Source of the DNA: Amycolatopsis methanolica 239 | GTDB taxonomy: Bacteria > Actinomycetota > Actinomycetes > Mycobacteriales > Pseudonocardiaceae | Length of the DNA: 64,000 nt | Assembly (NCBI RefSeq): GCF_000739085.1 | Contig: NZ_CP009110.1 | Span: 4,464,001-4,528,000 of the forward strand | Reading direction: 5' to 3' | Shown here: piece by piece, positions 34,604-42,739 of the stretch | Layout: each line of letters starts with the position of its first letter | How positions within the stretch are numbered: the first letter of the stretch is position 1 | Position numbers and translations under genes: made by a program | The notes under the pieces: generated by a model | Told to the model about the DNA's origin: nothing | Seen by the model: the letters and a program-made list of their open reading frames with translations, nothing else | Database searches by the model: none

Positions 34604-35833
34604 TCACGCTCCCGAGACCAGTGCGATGCCCACCGCCGTGTAGCAGACCATCACGGCGAGCATCGGGTACTGCCCCACCTTCGCATAACCGCTCCGCAGC
34701 ACGCCGAGCGCGCGGTCGTGCGTCGAGGTCACCGCCAGCACGTGCCCGGCCACGATCCCGGCGAGCTGCGTTAACGCGATCGCCGCCGGGGAGACCACCA
34801 TGTAGTCCACGCCGCCGCCGAACCCGCGCTGCCCCTCGAACACTGCGAACGAGAAGTAGTGCGCGACGGTGTACCCGACCATGATCGGCACCAGCGACGG
34901 CGCGAAGGCGTCGTAGGGGCCGGTGACCGAGCGCCGCAGATACGGCCGGGTCAGGCGGATCGCGCCGGCGTAGGCCAGCGCGGTGAGCCCGATCGCCACC
35001 GCCAGGCCCGCGGTGCCGAGGAGAACGGGATTTCCGTCGCGGGTCGCCTCGCCCCAGACCGGCAACCGGGTCAGCCCGTCGAACGCCGTGGAGCCCAGCA
35101 CCACCAGCACGAACGGGGTCAGGCCGCGCTCGCGTTCGAGGGTGCGCAGGCCGTCCAGCGGGTTGCGCAGCACCAGGCGGCCGTCCGCGCGGCGGCCCCA
35201 CGGGGACAGCGCGGCGATCAGCACCGAGTAGGCCTCGAACCCGTCGCCGCGGTCGAACCAGCGCGGCCCGAACACCGCACCCGCCACGACGTGCACGACC
35301 GCGTAGGCGGTGACGAACACCGCGATCGCCCGCGGCGAGTCGGAGTGCGGGTACACCAGTTCCAGCCACAGGAACGCGACCAGGCCCGCGATGGCCGGGA
35401 AGAACCCCCACCGCGGCGGCGGCAGACGGCCGGGGCAGATCGCGGTGAGTGTCCGCAGTGGATTGACCAGCCGCCAGACCGGGCCGCACAGCACTGAAAG
35501 CGGGACGAGCCCGACCCAGAACCACACGTAGAACCAGGCCCCTGCCGGGTTCCGCGCCGAATCGTCCTCGCCCGTCCAGGCGAACACCAGGAACACCGCG
35601 AACAGCGCCAGCCCGAGCAGGCGCAGCGCGATCCGCGTGACGCGGGCGTCGGCGATCCGCTCGAGCGCCGTCGGCCAGGCGCGCCCGGCTTCCGCGCCAC
35701 GCAGCTTCGGCCGTTTCCACAGCGCGGTGAGCGCGAAGAACGACACCAGCACCGCGGCCGCGCCGGCGTAGAGCGCGAGCCACAGCGGGACCGGCAGGTC
35801 GGAGCGCCCGCCGAGACCGTGGGCGAGGATCAC
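34604..35833 (-). CDS. Polytopic membrane protein of an uncharacterised actinobacterial cluster
   Basis: 409-aa protein with about ten transmembrane helices and no cofactor motif I recognise. It begins VILAHGLGGRSDLPVPLWLA, followed by TM segments such as AAAVLVSFFALTALW, LALFAVFLVFAWTG, FYVWFWVGLVPLSVLCGPVW and TAYAVVHVVAGAVFGPRWFD. Polar loops include RNPAGAWFYV and THDRALGVLRSGYAKVGQYP. Relatives are sometimes annotated as fenitrothion hydrolase, which the sequence itself does not justify. The GTG at 35833 lies within the stop of the cupredoxin gene (GTGA), and the next small gene follows without a gap. It could handle a metal or an electron carrier together with the lipoprotein; that is inference. 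Confidence 0.78.
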   Translation of the reverse strand: MILAHGLGGRSDLPVPLWLALYAGAAAVLVSFFALTALWKRPKLRGAEAGRAWPTALERIADARVTRIALRLLGLALFAVFLVFAWTGEDDSARNPAGAWFYVWFWVGLVPLSVLCGPVWRLVNPLRTLTAICPGRLPPPRWGFFPAIAGLVAFLWLELVYPHSDSPRAIAVFVTAYAVVHVVAGAVFGPRWFDRGDGFEAYSVLIAALSPWGRRADGRLVLRNPLDGLRTLERERGLTPFVLVVLGSTAFDGLTRLPVWGEATRDGNPVLLGTAGLAVAIGLTALAYAGAIRLTRPYLRRSVTGPYDAFAPSLVPIMVGYTVAHYFSFAVFEGQRGFGGGVDYMVVSPAAIALTQLAGIVAGHVLAVTSTHDRALGVLRSGYAKVGQYPMLAVMVCYTAVGIALVSGA

Positions 35834-36183
35834 GCCGTCACCCGGAGCTCGGTCAGCGCGGCCCCGCTGTTGTGCAGCTCGACCTCGAACAACCCGGGGA
35901 TGTCCGCGGTGAAGGTGACCGAGGCGGACTGCCCGGCCACCACGTCGGCCGTGCGGTCGTAGCCGTGCACGTGCAGCTCGTCCGGGGCGTCGGTGGTGAC
36001 CTCGATGGTCACGGTCCGGCCGGCCGCGACCTCGACCCGGTCCGGCCCGGACGTCCGTTTGCCGCCGGTCACGGTGAACACCGCCACCTCCGGCGCGGCG
36101 CCCGGCTGCTGCTGCGGCGCCGTGCTCCCGCAACCCGTGGTCACCAACAGCATCGCCAGGACCGGCACGACGAACCTGCGCAT
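35830..36183 (-). CDS. Cupredoxin-like lipoprotein
   Basis: 117-aa exported lipoprotein. Signal peptide and lipobox MRRFVVPVLAMLLVTTGC (lipidated Cys18) precede a short PQQQPG linker and a beta-sandwich with FTVTGGKRTSGPDRVEVAAG, VTIEVTTDAPDELHVHGYD and FTADIPGLFEVELHNSGAAL, the pattern of EfeO-type cupredoxin-1 domains. HVHGYD and the terminal ELH offer His ligands, but the Cys and Met of a blue-copper site are absent, so it may be a metal chaperone rather than an electron carrier. The ATG at 36183 has GGAAGGACGGGG upstream. It is first gene of the leftward operon, divergent from the 525-aa membrane protein. Confidence 0.82.
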   Translation of the reverse strand: MRRFVVPVLAMLLVTTGCGSTAPQQQPGAAPEVAVFTVTGGKRTSGPDRVEVAAGRTVTIEVTTDAPDELHVHGYDRTADVVAGQSASVTFTADIPGLFEVELHNSGAALTELRVTA

Positions 36184-36248
36184 TCCCCGTCCTTCCTCCG
36201 CCCGGCTTGCCCGTCGCGTCCGGGAACCCGTAAAGTATGTGACCAACG

Positions 36249-36259
36249 GTAACAGTTAC
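36249..36259. promoter_or_regulatory. Perfect dyad in the divergent promoter of the membrane cluster
   Basis: GTAACAGTTAC is a perfect 11-bp palindrome (GTAAC-A-GTTAC) in the 119-base region between the divergent cupredoxin and 525-aa membrane genes, in a locally AT-rich context (AAAGTATGTGACC). Its position suits an operator that controls both directions. The cognate regulator is not in the window. Confidence 0.5.
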
Positions 36260-36302
36260 TTCGGGTAGCACGCATGCCCGGCTTCATCGAGGAAGGTCCA
36301 CC

Positions 36303-37880
36303 GTGCTCGTCGCCCAGGAGTCCAGCCCGCCCGCGGGCGGGGCCGCGCTCGGCCAGATCGTCATCGCGGGCCTGATGTTCTTCGTGATCTTCCTGCCGCT
36401 CGCCGTGTTCGTCGTCCGGGAGCGCGCCGGCCGCACCACGGTGGTCGGCAGGCTGGCGGACTGGTCGGCCGGGCTGAGCGGGCTGCCCCGGTGGGCGGCG
36501 CTGCCGATGTTCGTCGCGTTCCTGTCCGGGATGGCCGCGTTGATCGGCGTGTACTGGGACGTGCCGATCCACATGGAACTCGGCCGCGACGAGGGCCCGC
36601 TGGCCAACCCGTCGCACTACCCGATCTACTTCGGACTGATGGGCATCTTCGCCAGCGGGGTGCTCAGCGCCGCGCTGGCGAAGGGGAAGCTGCCGGTGCG
36701 CACGTTCCCGATCGGGCCGCACTGGCGCGCGCCGATGGGTAGCATCCAGATGATGGCGACCGGCCTGGTCGGCATCGCCGGGTTCCCGCTGGACGACGTG
36801 TGGCACCGCTTGTTCGGCCAGGACGTCACCGAGTGGGGGCCGACGCACGTGCTGATGATCGGCGGCGGCGTCGGCGTGGTGATCGGTCTGCAGCTGCTGC
36901 TCGGCGAGGCGCGGCAGGTCGGCGCGACCGGGCCGGTGGTGCGGCTGCTCGGGCCGTTGCTCGCGGGGGCCTGGCTGATGGGCGCGTCGGCGTTCCTGAT
37001 GGAGTTCGACCTCGGGGTGCCGCAGTTCCCGATGCTCGCCCAGGTGGTGCTGGTCGGGCTGATCGGCAGCTGGACGCTGGTCTACGGGCGCCTGGCCGGC
37101 GGGCCGGGCGGGGCGCTGCTGGTGGTGGCCGTGGTGCTGGTGACCAGGGCGGTGTTCGCGGTGCTGCCGCTGGTCAACGACCTGCACGTGGCCCTGCTGC
37201 TGCCGTACGCGGCCGAGGCTCTGGTGATCGAGGTGGTGGCGGTCCTGCTGCGCGGGCGGCAGGGGTACGCCTTCGCCGTGGCGGCCGGGCTGGCGAGCGG
37301 GGTGTTCGGCATGTTCGGCGAGTGGGCGTTCTCGCAGTGGCTGATGCCGGACCCGTGGCCACTGTCCCACATGGACACCTTCGTGCTGTGGGGCGCGGCC
37401 GCGTCGGTGGCGGGCGCGCTGATCGGGGTGTGGCAGTACCAGCGGGTCGAGGCGGTGGCCGCGCGGCGCCCGTCGGACCCGGCGCCGTCGGGCGATCCCG
37501 CGGTGCGGTTCCGGACGCGGCACCTGGGCGGGCTCGTCGGCGCGCTGCTGGCGGTCGTGCTGTCGGCGGCGGTGATCCCGCCCGCCGACCCGCCCGCGGG
37601 CCTGCTGGCGAACATCCAGCTCACCGACACGGGTGAGAGCTTGCCGATCTCGAACCCGCACGGTGGCGGGCAGCCGCGGTGGGTGACCGCGACGGTGACG
37701 ATCAATCGGGCGGACCTGGTGTCGGATCCGGTGTGGCTCAACGGTTTCTCGTGGCAGGGCGGGGATTTCTACAGCGCACCGCTGCAGCGGACGGCGGAGG
37801 GCACGTACCGCACGACGCAGCCGCTGCCGGTGTTCGGGCAGTGGAAGACCGGCATCCGCGTGCACTACGGCGCGCGGTGA
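36303..37880 (+). CDS. Large polytopic membrane protein, unknown
   Basis: 525-aa protein with about a dozen transmembrane helices (IVIAGLMFFVIFLPLAVFVV, LLGPLLAGAWLMGASAFLM, VVLVGLIGSWTLVY, LLVVAVVLVTRAVFAVLPLV) and a ~110-residue C-terminal extracellular beta-like domain (LPISNPHGGGQPRWVTATVT, LNGFSWQGGDFYSAPLQRT). Conserved-looking polar elements within the membrane part include YWDVPIHMELGRDEG, THVLMIGGGVG, GEWAFSQW and LSHMDTFVLWG; the His/Met content would suit metal binding. No known family is recognised. The GTG at 36303 follows GAGGAAGG. Its stop overlaps the next ATG. With the leftward cupredoxin operon it forms a divergent module. Confidence 0.78.
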   Translation: MLVAQESSPPAGGAALGQIVIAGLMFFVIFLPLAVFVVRERAGRTTVVGRLADWSAGLSGLPRWAALPMFVAFLSGMAALIGVYWDVPIHMELGRDEGPLANPSHYPIYFGLMGIFASGVLSAALAKGKLPVRTFPIGPHWRAPMGSIQMMATGLVGIAGFPLDDVWHRLFGQDVTEWGPTHVLMIGGGVGVVIGLQLLLGEARQVGATGPVVRLLGPLLAGAWLMGASAFLMEFDLGVPQFPMLAQVVLVGLIGSWTLVYGRLAGGPGGALLVVAVVLVTRAVFAVLPLVNDLHVALLLPYAAEALVIEVVAVLLRGRQGYAFAVAAGLASGVFGMFGEWAFSQWLMPDPWPLSHMDTFVLWGAAASVAGALIGVWQYQRVEAVAARRPSDPAPSGDPAVRFRTRHLGGLVGALLAVVLSAAVIPPADPPAGLLANIQLTDTGESLPISNPHGGGQPRWVTATVTINRADLVSDPVWLNGFSWQGGDFYSAPLQRTAEGTYRTTQPLPVFGQWKTGIRVHYGAR

Positions 37881-38146
37881 TGGCGATCGCGCCGATCTAC
37901 GCACCCGCCGACCCGGCCGCGAACGCCGGGGAGATCTCCGCGACGTCCGGCCCGCGCCCGTTCATGTCGGAGATCGAGTTCCTGCAGCGCGAACGCAAGA
38001 CGGACACGCCGCTGGTGCTGTGGACCGTGGCGTACGTGGTGGTAGGCCTGGTGTTCGGCGGCATGTGGGTCCTGTTCGCGTGGCTGTACACCTCCGCGGC
38101 CGGCGGCGCGCCCTCCCCGGCGCGACGGGTGCGGGTCAGCAGCTGA
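37880..38146 (+). CDS. Small single-pass membrane protein of the same cluster
   Basis: 88-aa protein. A ~50-residue cytosolic N-terminus (APIYAPADPAANAGEISA, MSEIEFLQRERKTDTP) precedes one transmembrane helix (VLWTVAYVVVGLVFGGMWVL) and a short basic tail. It is translated through a TGATG overlap with the 525-aa protein and is probably its partner or stabilising subunit. No family recognised. Confidence 0.72.
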   Translation: MAIAPIYAPADPAANAGEISATSGPRPFMSEIEFLQRERKTDTPLVLWTVAYVVVGLVFGGMWVLFAWLYTSAAGGAPSPARRVRVSS

Positions 38147-38869
38147 CCCGGGGCGGCCGGTGCCTTCCGGGGGCGCACCGGCCGCCCCTTGCTCCGCGGG
38201 ACGCGCTCACCTGGGGAGGCGCACCGCTGCCTGGGCCACCGCCACCCCCTGCCCCGCACCGGTGCCGCCAGCCCACGCGCGGGCCGCACCGGCGGTCGCT
38301 GGCAGGGCACCGCCACCCACCGCGCCGTACCTGCCGCCACCGGCACCTCCGCCCACGCAGCGCACGGGCGCCGCCGCCCAGCCAGGCCACCCTGGAGCCG
38401 CACCAGCCGCTCAATGGAAGGGCGCCGCCAGCCCAGCCGCACCCCAACTCCGCCCACCAGCCGCCACCGCCTGCCCCGCACCGGCGCCGCCCACCCCGGC
38501 CAGCTCACCCTCGAGCCGCCGGGCGCTCCCTGAAAGACCACCGCCACCCCACCGCGCCGTACCTCCGCGCAGCGCCGAACCCGGCCACCAGCCCCGCGAA
38601 CCGCACCCCCGTCCAGCCACCCCCACACGCCGCCCGGCTACCGCCGGTGGGGCAGCCTCGGCGCACCACCACCAACCCCACGGCACCCGGCACCGCCCAC
38701 CCCGGCCAGCTCCCCCACGTGCCGCAGCACCCGCCACCCCCGCAAAGCCCGCCGCCGCACCCCCACCGGCACCGGCCCCTCCCCCCAAGCACGGCACCGC
38801 ACCGGCCCCTCCCCCAAGCACGGCACCGCACCGGCCGCCCCAGCTCGGCCCACCACCACCCGCGACCGG
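38147..38869. repeat. C-rich low-complexity intergenic block with short tandem repeats
   Basis: 723 bases, strongly C-rich on plus and therefore G-rich on minus, between the membrane cluster and the ECF gene. CACCGGC, CCGCACCGG and CCACCGCC motifs recur throughout. The clearest tandem is a ~30-bp unit CCCCTCCCCCAAGCACGGCA plus CCGCACCGG at 38776-38805 and 38806-38834. Open frames on both strands are compositional. The minus strand has many GGGG runs that could form G-quadruplexes, and it lies just 3' of the ECF gene. Confidence 0.65.
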
Positions 38870-40084
38870 CTACCCCACCTCCGCCAGGCGCCGCGTCAGG
38901 AAGCGGCGCTCGGCATCCGTCGTGACGAGCCGCAGCGCCTCCCGGTACTCCGCGGCCGCCTCGGCGCGCCGGCCCAGTCGGCGGAGGAACTCCGCGCGCG
39001 TGGCGGGCACCAGGTGGTACCCCGGCAGGTCCACATCGGACAGCAGGCGCAACCCCTCGGCCGGCCCCTCCGCCATCCCCACCGCCACCGCCCGGTTCAG
39101 CTCCACCACCGGCGACCGGGTCATCGCCGCCAGCTTCCCGTACAGCGCGGCGATCTGCGGCCAGTCCGTGTCTGCCGCCCGCGCCGCCTTCCCGTGGCAC
39201 GCCGCGATCGCCGCCTGCACCTGGTACGGGCCGGGCGCCCCGCGCCGCAGGGCGCCCTCCAGCAGCGCCACGCCTTCGGCGATCTGGGCGTGGTCCCACC
39301 GGTCGCGGTCCTGGTCGGCCAGCAGCACCAGGTCCCCGCGCTCGTCGACCCGCGAATCCCGACGCGAGTCCTGCAGCAGCAGGAGCGCGAGCAGCCCGGT
39401 GGCCTCCGGCTCGTCCGGCATCAGCTCGTGCAGCACCCGCGCCAGCCGAATCGCCTCCGCCGACAGCTCGCGGCGCAGCAGGTCCGCGCCCGCCGTCGCC
39501 GAGTAGCCCTCGTTGAACAGCAGGTACAGGACCGCCAGCACAGCAGGCGTCCGCTCGGGCAGCAGGTGCGCGGGCGGCACCCGGTACGGGATGCCGGCGT
39601 GCCGGATCTTCTGCTTCGCTCGCACCAGCCGTTTCCGCAACGCGGGCCCGGCGACCAGCAGCGCCCGCGCGATCTCGGCGGGCGTCAGCCCAGCGAGGGT
39701 GCGCAGGGTCAGCGCCACCTGCGCGTCCATCGACAGCGCGGGGTGGCAGCAGGTGAACATCAGGCGCAGCCGGTCGTCTGGCACGCCGCTGTCGTCTTCG
39801 AAGTGTTCGGGTTCGGGCATCGCGGCGACCTCCCGCAGCTTGGCCGCCCCGACCGCGTCCCGGCGCAGCCGGTCCAGAGCGCGGTTGCGGGCGGTGGTGG
39901 TGAGCCAGGCCCCGGGGCGGCGCGGCACGCCGTCCCGGGCCCACGCCCCGACTGCCTGGGTGAACGCGTCCTGCGCGCACTCCTCGGCGAGGTCCCAGTC
40001 GCCGGTGAGCCGGATCAGGGTCGCGACCACCTGCCCCCACTCGTCGCGGAACGCGCGGACGAGGGCGGTCTGGACGTCGGTCAT
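38870..40084 (-). CDS. ECF42-type sigma factor with C-terminal TPR-like extension
   Basis: 404-aa extracytoplasmic-function sigma factor. Sigma2 (VRAFRDEWGQVVATLIRLTG, LAEECAQDAFTQAVGAW, AWLTTTARNRALDRLRRD) and sigma4 (FTCCHPALSMDAQVALTLR, LAGLTPAEIARALLV) occupy the first ~180 residues. The remainder is the long helical TPR-like extension of group ECF42 (LYLLFNEGYSAT, DQDRDRWDHAQIAEGVALLE, PYQVQAAIAACH, LPGYHLVPATRAEFLRRLGR), which is needed for activity in that group. No anti-sigma factor is encoded. Its ATG at 40084 overlaps the stop of the DGPF/YCII gene, the conserved ECF42 neighbour. Targets typically include the DGPF genes themselves. Confidence 0.92.
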   Translation of the reverse strand: MTDVQTALVRAFRDEWGQVVATLIRLTGDWDLAEECAQDAFTQAVGAWARDGVPRRPGAWLTTTARNRALDRLRRDAVGAAKLREVAAMPEPEHFEDDSGVPDDRLRLMFTCCHPALSMDAQVALTLRTLAGLTPAEIARALLVAGPALRKRLVRAKQKIRHAGIPYRVPPAHLLPERTPAVLAVLYLLFNEGYSATAGADLLRRELSAEAIRLARVLHELMPDEPEATGLLALLLLQDSRRDSRVDERGDLVLLADQDRDRWDHAQIAEGVALLEGALRRGAPGPYQVQAAIAACHGKAARAADTDWPQIAALYGKLAAMTRSPVVELNRAVAVGMAEGPAEGLRLLSDVDLPGYHLVPATRAEFLRRLGRRAEAAAEYREALRLVTTDAERRFLTRRLAEVG

Positions 40085-40404
40085 GGCTGCCAGATCGGGC
40101 GGACCTCGATGGACCCGTAGGTGGCCGCCGGGTGCTTCGACGCGATCTCGACCGCCTCGTCCAGGTCGGCGCACTCGATGAGGCAGAACCCGCCGACCTG
40201 CTCACGCGTCTCGGCGAACGGGCCGTCGGACAGCAGCACCTCGTCCGACCGCACCCGCACCGTGGTCGCCTCGTGCGGCGGCCGCAACCCTGCCCCGCCA
40301 CGCAGGACGCCCCGCTCGGCCATCTCCTCGCTCCAGCCGCCGCAGCCGTCCTCGGCGTGCTCGGCGGCCTCCGGGCCTCCGCAGATCAACAGCATGTACT
40401 GCAT
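40081..40404 (-). CDS. DGPF/YCII-domain protein, ECF42 partner
   Basis: 107-aa YCII-related protein with the DGPF motif in DEVLLSDGPFAETREQVGGF, plus MQYMLLICGGPEAAE at the N-terminus and LDEAVEIASKHPAATYGSIE in the ferredoxin-like fold. DGPF proteins are the hallmark neighbours and regulatory targets of ECF42 (and some ECF41) sigma factors; their biochemical role is unsettled. The ATG at 40404 begins the fold. The TGA overlaps the sigma-factor ATG by four bases, so the pair is co-translated. Confidence 0.92.
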   Translation of the reverse strand: MQYMLLICGGPEAAEHAEDGCGGWSEEMAERGVLRGGAGLRPPHEATTVRVRSDEVLLSDGPFAETREQVGGFCLIECADLDEAVEIASKHPAATYGSIEVRPIWQP

Positions 40405-40458
40405 CGCAGTCCTCCTCGCCGGTCGTGTTCTCACCACACCGACGAACGGGACCCGCGA

Positions 40459-41049
40459 TCAGGGACGCGCGGCGGCGAGGAATTCCCGGATCAGCCCATG
40501 ATCCTTCGTGCCGCGGGTGGATTCCACCCCGCTGGAGACGTCGACGCCCCACGGCCGCACGGTCCCGATCGCCTCCGCCACGTTGCCCGGCCGCAGTCCG
40601 CCCGCCAGCAGCCACCGCCCGGTCTGGCCGCGCAGCGCCGACCAGCCCCACTGCTCCCCCGACCCGGCCCGCGGCGAGTCGAGGATGAGCATCTCCTCGC
40701 CGAACGCGCCGACCTCGACCCGCTCACCAGCGGTGGAGGTGGCCCGCACCAGCCGCACCCCCAGGCCGGCGAGTTCGGCGAAGTCGCCCGCCGTGTAGCC
40801 GTCGCCGTGCAACTGGACGGCGCCCAGCCCGGTCTTGACGGCGATGTCCCGGACGTCGGCGACGGGCATCCCCAGGAACACGCCCACGCTGAGGACCTCC
40901 GGGGGCACGGCGGCCACCAGGCGGGTGGCCTCCTCCACGGTCACCTGACGGGGGCTCGGCGTCAGGACGAACCCGACGGCGTCGGCCCCGGCGGTCACCG
41001 CGCAGTCGACGTCGGCCTCGGTGCGCAGGCCGCAGATCTTCACGAACAC
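40459..41049 (-). CDS. trpF: Phosphoribosylanthranilate isomerase
   Basis: 196-aa TIM-barrel enzyme of tryptophan synthesis that converts N-(5-phosphoribosyl)anthranilate to CdRP by Amadori rearrangement. The catalytic Cys is in VKICGLRTEADVDCA near the N-terminus and the general-acid Asp in EEMLILDSPRAGSG. Phosphate-binding motifs LLAGGLRPGNVAEAIG and GVDVSSGVESTRGTKD are intact. The GTG at 41049 starts VFVKICGL. No other trp genes are adjacent. Many actinomycetes lack trpF and use the bifunctional PriA instead, so a stand-alone copy is notable. It lies upstream of the DGPF/ECF42 pair, on the same strand. Confidence 0.9.
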   Translation of the reverse strand: MFVKICGLRTEADVDCAVTAGADAVGFVLTPSPRQVTVEEATRLVAAVPPEVLSVGVFLGMPVADVRDIAVKTGLGAVQLHGDGYTAGDFAELAGLGVRLVRATSTAGERVEVGAFGEEMLILDSPRAGSGEQWGWSALRGQTGRWLLAGGLRPGNVAEAIGTVRPWGVDVSSGVESTRGTKDHGLIREFLAAARP

Positions 41050-41088
41050 CCCACCAGGGTAGGCGCCGCGGAGGTCTAAACTGCGGCG

Positions 41089-42002
41089 ATGTCCTTGATC
41101 GGTACCCGCTTGCGCGGCCTGGCCAGGCGATACGCGGTCTCGCGGCGGACGCACGAAGACCTCCTCGCCCGGTGCGCCGCGGCGGAGGCCGAACGGGACC
41201 AGCTCGCCGCCACCTACCGCACCTGGGTGCCGCCGGGGCACTTCTACTCGCCGCAGCCGGACCCCGCGCAGGTCCTCGCCCGCGCCGGCGCGCTGTTCGA
41301 CACCGCCGCCGACCCCGTCGGTCTCGACCTGCGCGAGGACGACCAGCTCGCGCTGCTGCCCGTCCTCACCGAACCGCTGAAGGACCACCCGTTCCCGGAA
41401 CACCGGTCGCCCGAGTACCGCTACTTCTTCGGCAACCCGGAGTACTCCTGGTCCGACGCGCTCGTCCTGCACGGGATGTTGCGCCACCTGCGCCCGCGGC
41501 GCCTGACGTTCGTCGAACCCACCCGGAGCTGCTGCGGTCGCTGCTGCGCCCCGGCGACGAACAGCACGTGACCGTTCGTGAGCAGCCGGTGCAGGACGTG
41601 CCGCTGGAGACGTTCCTCGCCCTGGAGGCCGGTGACGTGCTGTTCATCGACTCCACTCACATGGTCAAGGCGGGCTCCGACGTCAACCACCTCTTCTTCG
41701 ACGTGCTGCCCCGCCTCGCCGATGGGGTGTGGATCCACGTGCACGACGTGTTCTTCCCGTTCGAGTACCCGCTGGAGTGGGTGACCGAGGACCGCGCCTG
41801 GCACGAGGTGTACCTGCTGCGCGCGTTCCTGGCCTACAACCCGCGTTTCGAGGTCCGCTGGTTCCAGCAGTACCTGTGGGTGCGGCACCGCGAGCTGCTG
41901 GCGGCGGCCGTCCCGGACATGGCGCGCAACCCGGGCGGGAACATCTGGCTGCGGAAGGCGCCCGGTTACGCGCCCGCGGCCCCGGGTACTCGCCGGGCAT
42001 GA
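41089..42002 (+). pseudogene. Class I SAM-methyltransferase-like protein with frameshift and missing SAM loop
   Basis: The N-terminal helical part (LLARCAAAEAERDQLAATYR, FYSPQPDPAQVLARAGALFD, YFFGNPEYSWSDALVLHGML) and C-terminal part (DVLFIDSTHMVKAGSDVNHL, FFDVLPRLADGVWIHVHDVF, AYNPRFEVRWFQQYLWVRHR) match a conserved bacterial methyltransferase-like family of ~320-330 aa. Between RHLRPRR and LTFVEP the expected glycine-rich E.GSGxSS SAM-binding segment (~24 residues) is absent. At ~41520 one C is missing (GAACCC-ACCC), shifting frame. Adding it gives 304 aa. Two lesions 20 bases apart suggest a local deletion or assembly fault. Its stop overlaps the next gene's ATG. Confidence 0.65.
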
Positions 42003-42739
42003 CCGAGAGCCGCGCAGATCCGCTCGTCCGCCTCGACCACGTCGCAGCCGCGCTGGAGGACCTGCGCGGTCAGGCGGCGACCCAGCCGCTGGAGGAGGTC
42101 GCGCGGGGGATCGCCGAGAGCGCCGTGGCGACGCTGCCCGACGCCGACTCCGCGACGATCACCGCGATCGCCGAGGACGGTCACCTGTACACCCTCGCGG
42201 CCACCGACGAGGGCATCGTCGGGATCGACGAGTGCCAGTACAAGACGCGCCGAGGCCCGTGCGTCGAGGCGTCGACTCGGCGGCATCCGGTGCACGCGAT
42301 CGTCGGCGAGCACGAGGAGGAGTGGCCGGAGTTCACCGCCTCGGCGAAGGCGGCCGGTGTCAACACGTATTTGTCGGTGCCGGTGCTGCTGCCCGGCGAG
42401 GTGGATGGCGAGGACGAGGTCGTGGGCGGGCTGGACCTGTACAGCTTCACCGCGCGGGCCTTCGACGACTACGACGAGCAGGTGATGCGCCTGTTCACCA
42501 CGGCCGCCTGCGAGGCGTTCGCCAACGCCCGCCGCTGGGCCGCGACGCAGCGCAAGATCGCCCAGCTGGAGACAGCGCTGACCTCCCGGGCCGAGATCGA
42601 CCAGGCGAAGGGCGTGCTGATGGCGATCCACGGGTGCAGCGCGGACGAGGCGTTCGGCCGGCTGGTCGAGGAGTCCCAGCGGACGAACACGAAGCTGGCC
42701 GTGGTGGCGAGGAAGCTGCTCGAATCGCTGAAGCGCTGA
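41999..42739 (+). CDS. GAF-ANTAR RNA-binding regulator
   Basis: 246-aa cytosolic regulator. The GAF domain spans ~residues 20-165 (DSATITAIAEDGHLYTLAAT, QYKTRRGPCVEASTRRHPVH, VNTYLSVPVLLP, VVGGLDLYSFTARAFDDYDE). The C-terminal ANTAR domain (~175-245) has ALTSRAEIDQAKGVLMAIHG and CSADEAFGRLVEESQRTNTK, the three-helix bundle that binds paired hexanucleotide RNA hairpins and antiterminates transcription. An ATGA overlap couples it to the damaged methyltransferase gene. The ligand of the GAF domain is unknown; sensing of small molecules or redox is typical. The RNA target is not evident in the window. Confidence 0.9.
   Translation: MTESRADPLVRLDHVAAALEDLRGQAATQPLEEVARGIAESAVATLPDADSATITAIAEDGHLYTLAATDEGIVGIDECQYKTRRGPCVEASTRRHPVHAIVGEHEEEWPEFTASAKAAGVNTYLSVPVLLPGEVDGEDEVVGGLDLYSFTARAFDDYDEQVMRLFTTAACEAFANARRWAATQRKIAQLETALTSRAEIDQAKGVLMAIHGCSADEAFGRLVEESQRTNTKLAVVARKLLESLKR

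Noticed and set aside
36141..37904. 587-aa minus-strand frame opposite the 12-TM protein
   Set aside because: His/Arg/Gln-rich antisense shadow; the plus strand has clear membrane segments.
38505..38869. C-terminal extension of the ECF gene into the G-rich block
   Set aside because: It is in a different frame from the sigma factor, whose stop at 38870 is well placed; the residues are Gly/Arg repeats.
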